Positions 1 through 10,449 of a DNA stretch of 33,977 nt are shown here, in pieces. The stretch's first letter is position 1. Each line of letters begins with the position of its first letter. The DNA is taken from positions 1 through 33,977 of the forward strand of contig CAUJDY010000109.1 of NCBI GenBank assembly GCA_963169805.1. The letters are read 5' to 3'. A program made the translations under genes and the position numbers. This DNA is from Bdellovibrionota bacterium. GTDB taxonomy: Bacteria > Bdellovibrionota > Bdellovibrionia > Bdellovibrionales > JAEYZS01. Below the pieces are notes generated by a model. That model worked only from the letters and a program-made list of their open reading frames with translations, was not told where the DNA came from and made no database searches.

Positions 1-760
1 GCTCTGTGTCCAAAAGACCATCCACATTGAAAGTCACTTGACCTTCAACAACTTGCGAATACTCACCTTCTACTCCGCCTGTTACTTCTTTTCCGTCAAC
101 AAGTCCACGATATGTCCAAGTTCTATCTGCAGCTTTATTAAAGAAGAGAGTCACTAAGTGCTTTGTTCCTTGAGAGTCAAACACTTCAATACCAGTTGAA
201 TAATCAGAAGTAGAATGTGGATCTTTAATATCAAATACTTTACCACCTTGAATTCTTGAATCTAGGTTTAAGTGAACCACAACTTCATCTGTGGCTTTTG
301 CTGGAACAAGTGCTTTTGGAAAGCGGATATCTCCTACTTTGTTCACAACAGTACCTTTATCGTTTACTTCATAACCTTGTACGCGTCTGTCATCATTTGT
401 AACTAGAAATCCATCTTTATCAAAGTGGAAAGAACCATCTCTTGTATAAGTCTCACCATCTGAACCTCTTAAAACAAAGTAACCGTCACCAGAAATTGCA
501 AGATCTGTTGCTTTTTCTGTTTGATCAATATTACCTTGAATCATGATTGGATTCACAGCACCAATCTTCACCCCGCGACCGATTTGGTTACCGCCCAAAA
601 TACCTTTTAAGTTTTTTGCTACGATATCTTGGAATTCTGCTCTAGAGTATTTGAAACCAGTTGTTTGTGAGTTTGCAATGTTATCTCCGATAACACCCAA
701 CGCTTCACCTTGCGCCGTTAAACCCGATACACCGGTTAACATTGAAGAAAGTACGCTCAT
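1..760 (-). CDS. flgE: Flagellar hook protein FlgE, N-terminal part (C-terminus outside window)
   Basis: Not in the ORF track (no stop inside window). Reverse strand from ATG at 760 translates MSVLSSMLTGVSGLTAQGEALGVIGDNIANSQTTGFKYSRAEFQDIV..., typical flagellar rod/hook N-terminus; SD GGAGGA just upstream. Confidence 0.93.
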   Translation of the reverse strand, partial: MSVLSSMLTGVSGLTAQGEALGVIGDNIANSQTTGFKYSRAEFQDIVAKNLKGILGGNQIGRGVKIGAVNPIMIQGNIDQTEKATDLAISGDGYFVLRGSDGETYTRDGSFHFDKDGFLVTNDDRRVQGYEVNDKGTVVNKVGDIRFPKALVPAKATDEVVVHLNLDSRIQGGKVFDIKDPHSTSDYSTGIEVFDSQGTKHLVTLFFNKAADRTWTYRGLVDGKEVTGGVEGEYSQVVEGQVTFNVDGLLDTE

Positions 761-882
761 TTTGTCCTCCTGACAAAAACCACAAGTCTCATCCTAAGAC
801 TATTGTGGGTAATTTGACTTGAGCTTCAATCAATCCGCTCCAGTCAGAAGGGACCCCTCTTTAGAGTCCAGCCCCTTATAAG

Positions 883-1302
883 TTAAACTAAAATAGTACT
901 ATCAATATTCGTAAATACATTTTCTTTCATCATGCTTTTATCCATTGCAGTAATCACAGTTTTATTTTTTGCGCTTACTACAAATGCACTCTCACCCATG
1001 ATAACGAGAGTTTCTTTAGACCCTTTTTGAAGAGCTTTTTCGACAGCGTCGTTCAATTTCTTCATATCTGCTGGATCCAACTTAATTCCACGAGACTGAA
1101 TTCTTTCAATCGCATGGGAACTGAACTTTAAAGCATCAGCTGCAGAATTTGCGTTCGCAACTTGAGGTTTTGCAGTATCAGTTAACTTTTGATCTAGAAG
1201 TCCTTTGAACACATCACCATCAGCTTTTCCGAGCTGAGAAGATTTAACTCCTTCAGATGGGCTCACTGCATTTGGTTGTTGTAGTCCAATATTTTTAATC
1301 AT
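883..1302 (-). CDS. Flagellar operon protein of the TIGR02530 type (small protein between flgD and flgE)
   Basis: 139 aa with FSSHAIERIQSRGIKLDP...KGSKETLVIMGESAFVVSAKNKTVITAMD; position between flgD and flgE. Confidence 0.8.
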   Translation of the reverse strand: MIKNIGLQQPNAVSPSEGVKSSQLGKADGDVFKGLLDQKLTDTAKPQVANANSAADALKFSSHAIERIQSRGIKLDPADMKKLNDAVEKALQKGSKETLVIMGESAFVVSAKNKTVITAMDKSMMKENVFTNIDSTILV

Positions 1303-1337
1303 AGTTTTTCCTTATCCCCCTTTTTCCTTTCTAGAGC

Positions 1338-2324
1338 TTAAGCTCCATTAGTTTGTTTTGCTACGTTTTCCTTAAATTCTGCTGACATCGGAACTAAATC
1401 TATGTTTCCTTTAGGTCTCTCAGGCGCCCCTTGGTTTGCTTTATCAATAGCCTGCTGTGGCTGAGCAGCGGCACCTTGAGCTGCCGGAGATGGAATTTGA
1501 GCCTTATTATTCTCGCGCATTTCTTGCGCAAATTTTTCTGACTGATTTTCAATATTTTTAATATCACTAATTCGAACTTTTTGATCACCCACCATAAGCA
1601 CTGGCCCTTCAGGTGAAAAGTTCATTCCCGTAACTACGCCTGTAAACTGAGTTTGCCCTACTAAGCGAGAACCATTCTCCGCTGTTCCCTCAACCGTAAA
1701 AGTATAGTTACCAGAGAAAGCCGGATAGCCATCTTCTTTTGTACCATTCCAGATCAGTTTGTTCTCGCCTTTTTTAAGACCAATACCTTTCATAGTTTTT
1801 ACGACAGCTCCTGTCTCATCCATAATCGAAACATTCATTTCTTTTGCTGCATTTGGAATTGTAAATCTTAGCTCATGATTCGTGTCTCCACGATTACGAA
1901 TCACTTTATCTGTACTTGCGCTGATAGATTTTCCAATAAAATTCAGTGCCTGATAATTATGAACTGGAGTCTGAGCCTTCGTAAGCCCTTCAATATTCGT
2001 ATTGATATTAGAAAGTTGTTCAAGAGAAGAGAATTGTGCAAGTTGCGCTGCCATCTCGTGCGATTCAAGAGGATTCATTGGATCCTGATACTTCAGCTGA
2101 GTTAAAAGAAGTTTTAAAAACCCTTCTTTATCCATTTTTCCCTCAGGCCGTCTTGCTTTTTTAGGATCAACATAATTAGGGTCAGCAAGTTCGTTCAGAA
2201 ACTGCCCCATGTCTTTTCCACCAAGAAGCTCCTGTAACTGTTCAGGCGTGGCAGATTTATCTTGTTGTGGCTTCCAACTCTGCTCTGTCACTGGCGCTTT
2301 GGTTGTCATTTTTGTATTAATCAT
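1338..2324 (-). CDS. flgD: Flagellar hook assembly scaffold FlgD
   Basis: GKMDKEGFLKLLLTQLKYQDPMNPLESHEMAAQLAQFSSLEQL motif of FlgD; C-terminal FlgD Ig-like region. Confidence 0.93.
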   Translation of the reverse strand: MINTKMTTKAPVTEQSWKPQQDKSATPEQLQELLGGKDMGQFLNELADPNYVDPKKARRPEGKMDKEGFLKLLLTQLKYQDPMNPLESHEMAAQLAQFSSLEQLSNINTNIEGLTKAQTPVHNYQALNFIGKSISASTDKVIRNRGDTNHELRFTIPNAAKEMNVSIMDETGAVVKTMKGIGLKKGENKLIWNGTKEDGYPAFSGNYTFTVEGTAENGSRLVGQTQFTGVVTGMNFSPEGPVLMVGDQKVRISDIKNIENQSEKFAQEMRENNKAQIPSPAAQGAAAQPQQAIDKANQGAPERPKGNIDLVPMSAEFKENVAKQTNGA

Positions 2325-2346
2325 CTTTACTTCCTATATCTTAAAC

Positions 2347-4083
2347 TTATGCCACCAAGTGGATACGACCATTATTATTTCTACCTGTATTTTCTAGTGG
2401 CTTAATATCAGGAGTTTGGGACTGCGATGTTTTCTGATACGATCTATTTCCTGGCGAACTAAACATCGACTGTCTAAACCCATCATTATTTTGTCTAAAT
2501 TGACTTAAAAATTCTCTAGCATCTTCTCTTCTAAAATCAGAGTTTTGATTATTAAACTGATCTTGCATTTTTTCTGCTACATCCACTTTTATTGTATCAA
2601 GATTTAACTTGTGTTCAGCTAGATTCACCTTAAGATCTGCAACACTACTTTCAATCAACTTTTTTGCTTGGTGATTGTCAGTAGTCATCTGAATTCCAAC
2701 CTGCCCATCTTGAACCTTAACTTTCAAGAGAACATCGCCCATACCTTCCGGACTGAGTTGAACTTTCATTTCTCCGCCGCCTTTTTGAATTAAAACTTGT
2801 GCTTGCTCAGTAATCTTTTGCATGTTCTGAGCTTTCACTTCTGGGTTGGCAGCATTCACAATATTTTCAACAAGTTTCTGAATATTTGTGCTCTTATCAA
2901 CTGGTGCCTCTGAAAGTTGTCCTAATATATCCTGATTTAAGAACTCAGAGGCCATATCGTCTTCACCTTCAGCTAAATCAAACTCAGATGCTTGGTCTAA
3001 AATTTTATTTCTTTCCATTGCAAGCTGATTGACAAACGTATCCATATCGACAGCTTTCATCTTTGGCTGTAGTGGCACTTCAGCTTCACTTACATTCATA
3101 TTTTTTAAAAGAGCATCAAGGCTCTCTCTAGAAGACGTAGAAGATTCAGGTTGAATAACATTCTGAGTTCTTAATTGCGAGATATCCGCAGGAGTTACAG
3201 TTGTTTGAGCCTTGGCTTGTCCAGCCATCATTCTTTGAATTTGAGCTGGCTGTGGCTGCAGTTCTTGTGTTAAATTTTTTATTTCTTTTAAATTATCAAC
3301 TTTGCCATCTGTTTTAATGTCTGAAAATTCAAAAGTAGTAGAAAGCGAAGGATCCTGAGCTTTTAATCCAGCCTTATTCTTTTCTACAGACTCTATGTCT
3401 GTCACCATTTGATTAAATAAAATCTGTGCTTTTGTAAATTGACGAGGCTGAATTTCAAGTTTTTGTAGTAAATGAGTGACCGCAGCCTGTGGCTTCTGCA
3501 TCAAGGCGTTCTCAGGTAATTCCTGAAGAGCTTGCATGATTTTTTCTGGAGCAATCTTAAAATTCTCAGACATGGCTTTTAGGAATTTTAGAATTGGCAA
3601 TACTTCAGGAGATACTTTTTGTTCAAGCTTCGGATTCAAAAGCTTAGAATCCGATATTCCCTCTGTCGCATCAGCATTTTGAGGAGCAGACGCCATCTGA
3701 GCCGGCAGCACTGTAGGCATTTGCGCATTCACGATCCATGATAGATCTTGCTCTTGTCCAGAAACTGCTCGAGTACTTTCTTTTGTGTCTTCTTCTTTTG
3801 GCGGATTAATCTTTGTATTACGTGAATATTCTTGTTTTTTAGCGATAGGCTTTTCAGATGCATTAGACTGAACTCGAACTTGGTCAGCTTTTTGCTGAGC
3901 ATCCTTAGGCTGAATATCTTTTTCTGATTTTTTTTCTAAAGTTTTTTCAAGCTGTGACGAAAAGCCATTAGGAGAAGTCTTACTTGCTTCCGAATTTTTT
4001 CTTAAAGAAATAGAAGACGATTGAGTTTTATCCTCAATCTTTCTTTCTACATTCTGTAGTTTCGGTAAGCCTAAAATATCCAT
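2347..4083 (-). CDS. fliK: Flagellar hook-length control protein FliK
   Basis: Low-complexity N-terminus and C-terminal domain LSPEGMGDVLLKVKVQDGQVGIQMTTDNHQAKKLIESSVADLKVNL typical of FliK. Confidence 0.88.
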   Translation of the reverse strand: MDILGLPKLQNVERKIEDKTQSSSISLRKNSEASKTSPNGFSSQLEKTLEKKSEKDIQPKDAQQKADQVRVQSNASEKPIAKKQEYSRNTKINPPKEEDTKESTRAVSGQEQDLSWIVNAQMPTVLPAQMASAPQNADATEGISDSKLLNPKLEQKVSPEVLPILKFLKAMSENFKIAPEKIMQALQELPENALMQKPQAAVTHLLQKLEIQPRQFTKAQILFNQMVTDIESVEKNKAGLKAQDPSLSTTFEFSDIKTDGKVDNLKEIKNLTQELQPQPAQIQRMMAGQAKAQTTVTPADISQLRTQNVIQPESSTSSRESLDALLKNMNVSEAEVPLQPKMKAVDMDTFVNQLAMERNKILDQASEFDLAEGEDDMASEFLNQDILGQLSEAPVDKSTNIQKLVENIVNAANPEVKAQNMQKITEQAQVLIQKGGGEMKVQLSPEGMGDVLLKVKVQDGQVGIQMTTDNHQAKKLIESSVADLKVNLAEHKLNLDTIKVDVAEKMQDQFNNQNSDFRREDAREFLSQFRQNNDGFRQSMFSSPGNRSYQKTSQSQTPDIKPLENTGRNNNGRIHLVA

Positions 4084-4115
4084 CCTAGATATTTTCCTTT
4101 ATTTATTATGTTCGC

Positions 4116-4892
4116 TTAGTTCTTACGGTACCCAGCAAACTTTTCACTTAATCTTCTAGCCTTCTCTGCTTCAATCAAATTCATAATTTCAGCGGCAGCT
4201 GTTTTCTTCATTTTTTGGAGAATTTCAACGGCTAGATCTTCATTCATCGTCTCAAATACTTTTGCCGCCTTTTGCGGTTTCATATTTGAGTAAAACTCAA
4301 CTAGCTTATTGACCTTCTCCTCATCCGAGCTTACTCGCTCTTGCAACTGATTCCCAATTCTTGTCCTCAACTGGTCTAATTCTGCAAGACGCTTCTCCAG
4401 CTCCTCTTTTTGTTTATGCAATTCCTCTTCCAACTTTTTGAGTTCTACTTCTCTCTGGTCCAGTTGAAGCTTTCGTTCTTCTAAACTCTTGAAAAGAGCC
4501 AACTCTTCCGTCGTCATACTTGCTACACTACTTGCAGCTGTTTTTTGCTCAGGCGTACTAGACGCGGCAGAAGTTTCCTTTTTAGCAACTGAAGCAGGAG
4601 TGTTTTTCCCATCTTTCTGGCTAGTTTGAGCTGTTGCTTGCCCCAAAACGCTCACTTCAATTTTACTCAAAATCGATTCTATTTTTTCAAAATTCCAATA
4701 CGCTGTTAAAAAGAAGCCTAGTACAAGAAAGAAACCTAGTACTGAGCTTAAAGGCAAATTCTTGCGATTGGATTTTCTAACAGGCATTTTTTTGCTGTGA
4801 GAATCTTTCTTTAGAGCGAACGACTTTGCTTCGCTGATTTCTTTTTTATTCAAAGTCATTTTTTTAATGTGAGTTTTATACGGATTTTTCAC
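4116..4892 (-). CDS. MotE/MgtE-N-like flagellar protein (one TM, coiled coil, MgtE N-like C-terminus)
   Basis: TM segment LSSVLGFFLVLGFFLTAYW, coiled coil, then VEFYSNMKPQKAAKVFETMNEDLAVEILQKMKKTAAAEIMNLI (MgtE N-like); in flagellar operon next to fliJ. Confidence 0.75.
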   Translation of the reverse strand: MKNPYKTHIKKMTLNKKEISEAKSFALKKDSHSKKMPVRKSNRKNLPLSSVLGFFLVLGFFLTAYWNFEKIESILSKIEVSVLGQATAQTSQKDGKNTPASVAKKETSAASSTPEQKTAASSVASMTTEELALFKSLEERKLQLDQREVELKKLEEELHKQKEELEKRLAELDQLRTRIGNQLQERVSSDEEKVNKLVEFYSNMKPQKAAKVFETMNEDLAVEILQKMKKTAAAEIMNLIEAEKARRLSEKFAGYRKN

Positions 4893-5338
4893 TCTCTACC
4901 TCTTTGATTCTGTAGCATGCTATTTATTTCATCTGTACGTTTTTGATCTTTTTTCTTCTCTTCCCTTATATACTCATCTTTTTTCTTATCTTTTAGCTTC
5001 TCAAAAACTTTACGCTCTTTTGTAGCCTCAACAAGCCTTAATCTTTTTTCTTCCACAATCTTCTCGAGTCCTTCAATGATCTTCATTTGGCTTGCGATCA
5101 TAACTTTATATCCTTCATAAGCTTTTTGCACAAAATCTAAACTAGCAGAGACATTCTGACCAGAAGCTATAAAGTTATATCTTTCATTATATGTGTTTTT
5201 AAGACTGTTCTCTAAATCTTTGAGAATATTGAGCTGTTCGTCGAGTTTCCTCTGCATTTCTGCAAAGTCTCTCTGCGCTTGCTTCTCTAAAATATGTTTA
5301 TGTTTTAAGACCTTCTCGAGTTTAAACTGAAATTTCAC
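4889..5338 (-). CDS. fliJ: Flagellar export chaperone FliJ
   Basis: 149 aa coiled coil starting MKFQFKLEKVLKHKHILEKQAQRDFAEMQ; adjacent to fliI. Confidence 0.85.
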   Translation of the reverse strand: MKFQFKLEKVLKHKHILEKQAQRDFAEMQRKLDEQLNILKDLENSLKNTYNERYNFIASGQNVSASLDFVQKAYEGYKVMIASQMKIIEGLEKIVEEKRLRLVEATKERKVFEKLKDKKKDEYIREEKKKDQKRTDEINSMLQNQRGRE

Positions 5339-5339
5339 T

Positions 5340-6662
5340 TCATCCTCCGTTGAGGATATCCATCATGTACAAATAGCTATCCTGGTATGGAGTTGAATCT
5401 TCTATCTCTTGCCTTAAGTATTGATTCATACGATCCATGAGTCGTACGGCTAGATCAATTTTAGAATTGGTACCAGTTTTGTATGCTCCCACATTTATGA
5501 GATCTTCTGCCTCTGCGTAGGTTGCCAGTAGCTCGCGAAATTTTAAGCTCAACTTAACGTGATCTGTAGATACAACATTCCTCATAACACGACTCGTACT
5601 TTGTAGGACATCAATTGCAGGAAAATGACCTTTATGCGCAAGTTTTCTTGTAAGAACAATATGACCATCCACGATAGAACGAACCGCATCTCCAATTGGG
5701 TCATCCATATCATCGCCCTCTACAAGCACTGTATAAAGGCCTGTAATTGATCCATTCGGAAAGTTTCCCATACGCTCTAATAGTTTTGGTAATAACGCAA
5801 ATACACTTGGCGTATAACCCTTAGTTGCAGCTGGTTCCCCCACATTTAAACCAATTTCTCTTTGAGCCATTGCAAAACGAGTAACAGAATCCATCATGAA
5901 GAGAACATCTTTGCCTTGATTTGAAAAATATTCTGCAACAGTTGTAGCGACAAATGCAGCGCGCATTCTCATGAGAGGACTTTCATCACTAGTGGCTACA
6001 ATGACAACGGAGCGAGCCAATCCCTCTGGTCCCAAATCATGTTCAATAAACTCTTTAACTTCTCTACCTCGCTCACCCACAAGCGCTATAACATTGATAT
6101 CTGCCTTTGTATTACGTGCCATTTGACCCAACAAAACAGATTTTCCAACGCCGGATCCCGCCATAATACCAACACGCTGTCCTTTTCCTACAGTCAATAA
6201 TCCATTGATCGCACGAATGCCCAAGTCTAAAACATCTTCAATATTTTTCCGATTCATTGGGCTTACAGATTTATTATAGATACTTCTTTCTTCTGTAGAA
6301 TTGAGGGGCTCTTTACCATCAATAGGTTCCCCTAAACCATTTAAGACTCTTCCTAAAATATCAGGCCCAAGCTTGATAGTCGAATTTTGTCTTTGTAAAA
6401 CAATCTTTGAACCGAGCCCTATACCTTGAATATCTGCTAGTGGCATTAAAAGTGATTTTTGATCTTTAAAACCTATAACTTCTGCAAGAACACTTGGATG
6501 CCTATTACCTGGCTCTATAAAACACTGACTTCCTACTAAAGCTCCCGGCAAATACCCTTCCAATAAACTTCCAACAACACGAGTCACTTTTCCAACGTCT
6601 TTGGTTAGACTGAACTGATCAAGTGCCTTTTTATATTTATCAAGCTTCAATAGTTCGTCCAT
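5340..6662 (-). CDS. fliI: Flagellum-specific ATPase FliI
   Basis: Walker A GIMAGSGVGKSVLLGQMARNT, ALVGERGREVKEFIE, DSVTRFAMAQREIGL. Confidence 0.96.
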   Translation of the reverse strand: MDELLKLDKYKKALDQFSLTKDVGKVTRVVGSLLEGYLPGALVGSQCFIEPGNRHPSVLAEVIGFKDQKSLLMPLADIQGIGLGSKIVLQRQNSTIKLGPDILGRVLNGLGEPIDGKEPLNSTEERSIYNKSVSPMNRKNIEDVLDLGIRAINGLLTVGKGQRVGIMAGSGVGKSVLLGQMARNTKADINVIALVGERGREVKEFIEHDLGPEGLARSVVIVATSDESPLMRMRAAFVATTVAEYFSNQGKDVLFMMDSVTRFAMAQREIGLNVGEPAATKGYTPSVFALLPKLLERMGNFPNGSITGLYTVLVEGDDMDDPIGDAVRSIVDGHIVLTRKLAHKGHFPAIDVLQSTSRVMRNVVSTDHVKLSLKFRELLATYAEAEDLINVGAYKTGTNSKIDLAVRLMDRMNQYLRQEIEDSTPYQDSYLYMMDILNGG

Positions 6663-7426
6663 TATGTTCCTGCTGGTTTTGTCTCATTAAGCACAGTCCA
6701 TAACTTCTTAAATCGCTCCTCTAATGTTGCATCCACTAAGCCATGATCTGTTTCTATGATGCAACCACCTTTGGAGATATCTTGAGTTCCAATAAACTTT
6801 ATTTTTTGTAAGAAATCTAAATTCGGATTTGTCGTCCCTATTAGATGATTGATAACCGCCAAATCCTCTTCGCTCAGTTTTACAACTATATTTTCTTTAG
6901 AGTCTAAGGACCTAATAACTTCCTTGAGAGTATTGACAAGGATGTCATTCTTTTTATCAACATGCTCCATCACAACTTTTTCTGCACAGTGATATACAAG
7001 ATCTACAAGGAGCGCTTCATTCTTATCCATTAAGTTTTTTTTCATTTCACGAATAGAATTCGTAAGGTCCGATAACTCATTCAATTGATTACCAATCTTC
7101 TCATTATTTGACTCATAAGCTCTCTTTCGCCCTTCTTCCAACCCTAAATCATAGGCTTCTTTGTAAGCTTTTTCTTGAATATCACGAAGCTTCTCTATGG
7201 CCTTATCATCTATCTTTTGCTCAACACGAGATTTTTCTGATTCATAAACACCTGTTTGCTTAGCTACAAGTTCATCTAATTTAAATGGCTCAATGAGGGG
7301 TGGTGGTTGCTCGCCCATAAATGTCTCAGCAACCTCTGGGATTCCAATACCAACCTTTTTTGGTTCAAAATCCAGAATACGCTTAAACTCTTCATCTGAT
7401 GGGCGAATAATTTTAGACGAGTGCAT
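6662..7426 (-). CDS. fliH: Flagellar assembly protein FliH
   Basis: Position between fliI and fliG; FliH-like coiled coil and C-terminal domain. Track start 7447 is TTG; ATG at 7426 with GAGGTGG upstream looks better. Confidence 0.85.
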   Translation of the reverse strand: MHSSKIIRPSDEEFKRILDFEPKKVGIGIPEVAETFMGEQPPPLIEPFKLDELVAKQTGVYESEKSRVEQKIDDKAIEKLRDIQEKAYKEAYDLGLEEGRKRAYESNNEKIGNQLNELSDLTNSIREMKKNLMDKNEALLVDLVYHCAEKVVMEHVDKKNDILVNTLKEVIRSLDSKENIVVKLSEEDLAVINHLIGTTNPNLDFLQKIKFIGTQDISKGGCIIETDHGLVDATLEERFKKLWTVLNETKPAGT

Positions 7427-8450
7427 CTTCTGAACCACCTCTTGCAATTAGAATCTTTCCTTCTTGCTCTAGTCTTCTTGCAACGTTAACAATTTCTTGC
7501 TGAGCAGATTCGACATCTGAAAGTCTCGCCGGCCCCATGGATTCTAAATCCTCACGTAATAACTGCGCAGCTCTGGCAGAAATATTCTTAAATATTTTTT
7601 GTCTGATCTCTTCATTTGCAGTTTTAAGAGCAAGTAACAACTTATCGTTTGGTACTTCCTTAAGAAGGGTTTGAATTCCTCTATCATCAATTTTAACAAT
7701 GTCTTCAAATACAAACATGAGCTTACGAATTTCTTCCGCCAAAATTGGATCTTTTTCCTCGAGGCGTCCCATGATTTGTGTTTCTGTATTTTTATCCATA
7801 ATGTTCATCATTTCAGCAACAGGCTGTACTCCTCCAAGAGATGCCTGATCCACTGTGCCTACTGTAGAGAGTTCTTCTTTCAGAACACCATCTAGCTCCG
7901 TAATAAGCTCTGGAGAAATATAATCTAAATTTGAAAGTCTTAAAACTACCTCTGTCTGAATATTTTCTGGTAGACGTTTAATAACCTCAGCCTTTTTCTC
8001 TGGTTCCAAATGAGCAAGAATAACTGCTATTGTTTGCGGATGTTCGTTAATTAAAAAGTTTGAAAGAGATTTCGCATCTACGACTTCTAAACTCTCTAGA
8101 CTTCTTTGAGCCCCACCCCTATTTGTTAAGTGACCCAAAATACCTCTTGCTCTTTCTTCACCCACAGCATTCACAATATTATCTTTTGCTACAAGGTCTG
8201 AAGGAAAAATATAGTCATGACTCTCACTCAGCATTTCGTAGTACTCTTCTAAAACTTTTTTGGTAATTTCAACAGGAACCACACGGTATCTTCCCATAAT
8301 ACCGATTAGTTTTCGGATATCGGCGTCAGTAAGATACGCTAGAACTTGTCCAGTGGCTTCCTTACCAAGATAATTTAGGAGAATAGCAGCCTTTTCAAAA
8401 CCTCTAAGCTCCTCAAACTTAATGTTTTCAAGTTTTTTTAGTCCGCTCAT
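7413..8450 (-). CDS. fliG: Flagellar motor switch protein FliG
   Basis: LRGFEKAAILLNYLGKEATGQVLAYL, NEHPQTIAVILAHLEPEKKAEVIKRLP; ATG at 8450 overlaps the fliF stop as ATGA, favouring it over the track start 8471. Confidence 0.95.
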   Translation of the reverse strand: MSGLKKLENIKFEELRGFEKAAILLNYLGKEATGQVLAYLTDADIRKLIGIMGRYRVVPVEITKKVLEEYYEMLSESHDYIFPSDLVAKDNIVNAVGEERARGILGHLTNRGGAQRSLESLEVVDAKSLSNFLINEHPQTIAVILAHLEPEKKAEVIKRLPENIQTEVVLRLSNLDYISPELITELDGVLKEELSTVGTVDQASLGGVQPVAEMMNIMDKNTETQIMGRLEEKDPILAEEIRKLMFVFEDIVKIDDRGIQTLLKEVPNDKLLLALKTANEEIRQKIFKNISARAAQLLREDLESMGPARLSDVESAQQEIVNVARRLEQEGKILIARGGSEDALV

Positions 8451-10099
8451 GAATCTTTCCTCACTAGCCACAACCCAAGGGCGTCTGCAGCTTTCACATT
8501 ATTATTTTTGATTAAACCTAATATTCTGTCTTTCAAGAGTTCACTTTCTGCTTTATCAGGATCGATGGATTCTTCGAGGGACGGCAATGCAGATGACATA
8601 CCAGGAAGAGAGTTATCAACTGCTTGCAACTCTTCAAGCTCTTCAATTGTCTTAGGCAATAATTCTTCCACAGACTCTTGGAAGTTGTCTGTAATCCATC
8701 TCATGAAAGGACGGATGACAACAAAGAAGAATAAAATAAAACTCATCCCAATAATACCCCAACGGAGCATATAAGAAATAAGCTTACGTCTTTCGAGCGC
8801 ATTTAAAATATCTTCTGCCTCTTGAAAGTTTTCCTCTTCAAATCGAATATTTTCTATTGTAACTGTATCTCCACGCTTTTCATCAAATCCTATGGCATTC
8901 TTAACTAGAGATGCATATTTTTGTAATTCTTCAGGAGATCTTTCTTTCCATTGTCTTTCAGAGGTTCCATCTTCTTTTTTAACATTCGAATAGATACCAT
9001 CAACAAGAACTGCGATTGAAATTTTTTCGAGCTCACCTGGAGCTTCTTTTATATTTCTAATTGTCTTGGGTACTTCATAGTTAGTTTGCTTCAACGCCTT
9101 ATTAACATCCTGATTAAACTGAACTTGACCAGCCTCTGGAGCTCCTGGCAGGTTTGCCCTAGCTCCCGGAACTCCGGTAGGGTTTGTTCGATTTCCGTTC
9201 AGCGTTTCCTCTTCTGTCGTAATTGATTTTACCGTAGCTAGATCAGGATTGATTGTCTCCTCAACGGCTACAACATCCTTAACATTAATATCTGCATTAA
9301 CCTTAGCAATAACTTTTCCCTGACCTACAACTTTGGAAAGTATTTCTTCAATTCGCACTTCATAGGACTGCTCTGTCTTTTGCTTAATTTCCATCATTTC
9401 GCCAGAAATACGAGACGTTGAGCTTGAATTATTTTTTGATAAAACCTTACCTCTAGAATCAATAACAGTTACATCTTCAGGATTTAAACCCTCAATTGAC
9501 GCTGCCACAAGGTTTGTAATTCCTCGTATTTGATCTTCATTCAGTGTTTTTCCTGGATGTAATTCAACCGCCACTGAAGCCGTTGTCTTTCCACCTTCTT
9601 CTAAAAATGTTTTCTTAGGAGGTAAAGCTAAAATTACTTTTGATCTCTTAACAGAATCAATCGTATTAATCGCTCTCATCAATTCGCCTTGCATAGCTCT
9701 TTGATAGTTGATTCTCTGAACGTAGCTTGTAGCTCCTAGATCTTGTTTATCAAAAAGCTCTAAACCAATACTTCCAACATGAGAAGCATCTAATTCTGTC
9801 ATTAACGCCATTTGCGTTGTATACACATGCTCGGGCGGCACAAGAATATCTTTTCCGTTTGAATCCATTTTAAATGGTATATTTTTTTGCTTTAACTTTT
9901 CGACTACCAATGGGAGATTTTCAGACGATACATCTCTCATAAGAACTACATATGTCGTGCCAGACATCATCACTAGCAGAATAACTGCAGATATAAATAC
10001 GATCAAGGATGCCGCAAGCATTGATAAACGCTTTGTAGGAGTTAGATTTTTATAGAAATTTTTAAACTGAGCTAATAAGCTCGAAAATAAACGTCCCAA
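8447..10099 (-). CDS. fliF: Flagellar M-ring protein FliF
   Basis: Two TM segments and YscJ/FliF domain: ATSYVQRINYQRAMQGELMRAINTIDSVKRSKVILALPPKKTF. Confidence 0.96.
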   Translation of the reverse strand: MGRLFSSLLAQFKNFYKNLTPTKRLSMLAASLIVFISAVILLVMMSGTTYVVLMRDVSSENLPLVVEKLKQKNIPFKMDSNGKDILVPPEHVYTTQMALMTELDASHVGSIGLELFDKQDLGATSYVQRINYQRAMQGELMRAINTIDSVKRSKVILALPPKKTFLEEGGKTTASVAVELHPGKTLNEDQIRGITNLVAASIEGLNPEDVTVIDSRGKVLSKNNSSSTSRISGEMMEIKQKTEQSYEVRIEEILSKVVGQGKVIAKVNADINVKDVVAVEETINPDLATVKSITTEEETLNGNRTNPTGVPGARANLPGAPEAGQVQFNQDVNKALKQTNYEVPKTIRNIKEAPGELEKISIAVLVDGIYSNVKKEDGTSERQWKERSPEELQKYASLVKNAIGFDEKRGDTVTIENIRFEEENFQEAEDILNALERRKLISYMLRWGIIGMSFILFFFVVIRPFMRWITDNFQESVEELLPKTIEELEELQAVDNSLPGMSSALPSLEESIDPDKAESELLKDRILGLIKNNNVKAADALGLWLVRKDS

Positions 10100-10111
10100 A
10101 ACATCCCCCTC

Positions 10112-10432
10112 TTAAACCTGCATTCTCATTATTTCTTGATATGCATCGATTATTTTATTTCTCACCTGAATCATAAGCCTTAAAGCAACATCTGCTTTCT
10201 CTGCTGCAATCATAGTTTCGTGTATATTTTGACTTTTCCCTGTTACTAACTCTTGCATCTTCACATCTGCATCTTTTTGTAATTGATCTACGGATTGAAT
10301 TGCATCTTTAAGAGTTTTAGAAAAATCAGCTCCTGGCTCTTGCTGAGCAGGTTTTGATATTGATGTATTTCGAACATTTTCGAAAGCATCCGTGCCTTGA
10401 ATGTTAGTTGCATTAAATCTTATACCGTCCAT
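10112..10432 (-). CDS. fliE: Flagellar hook-basal body protein FliE
   Basis: MIAAEKADVALRLMIQVRNKIIDAYQEIMRMQV signature of FliE; next to flgC. Confidence 0.94.
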   Translation of the reverse strand: MDGIRFNATNIQGTDAFENVRNTSISKPAQQEPGADFSKTLKDAIQSVDQLQKDADVKMQELVTGKSQNIHETMIAAEKADVALRLMIQVRNKIIDAYQEIMRMQV

Positions 10433-10449
10433 GGTCTTATCCTTTTATT

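Noticed and set aside
543-773. ORF-track 76 aa plus-strand ORF
   Set aside because: Antisense to flgE, no family resemblance or SD.
828-875. GC-rich partial inverted repeat between flgE and the TIGR02530-type gene
   Set aside because: Imperfect stem, no U-tract; too weak to call terminator or regulator.
9935-9965. Minus-strand CTGGCACGACATATGT as sigma54 promoter
   Set aside because: Position -12 reads GT rather than GC and it lies within fliF coding sequence.
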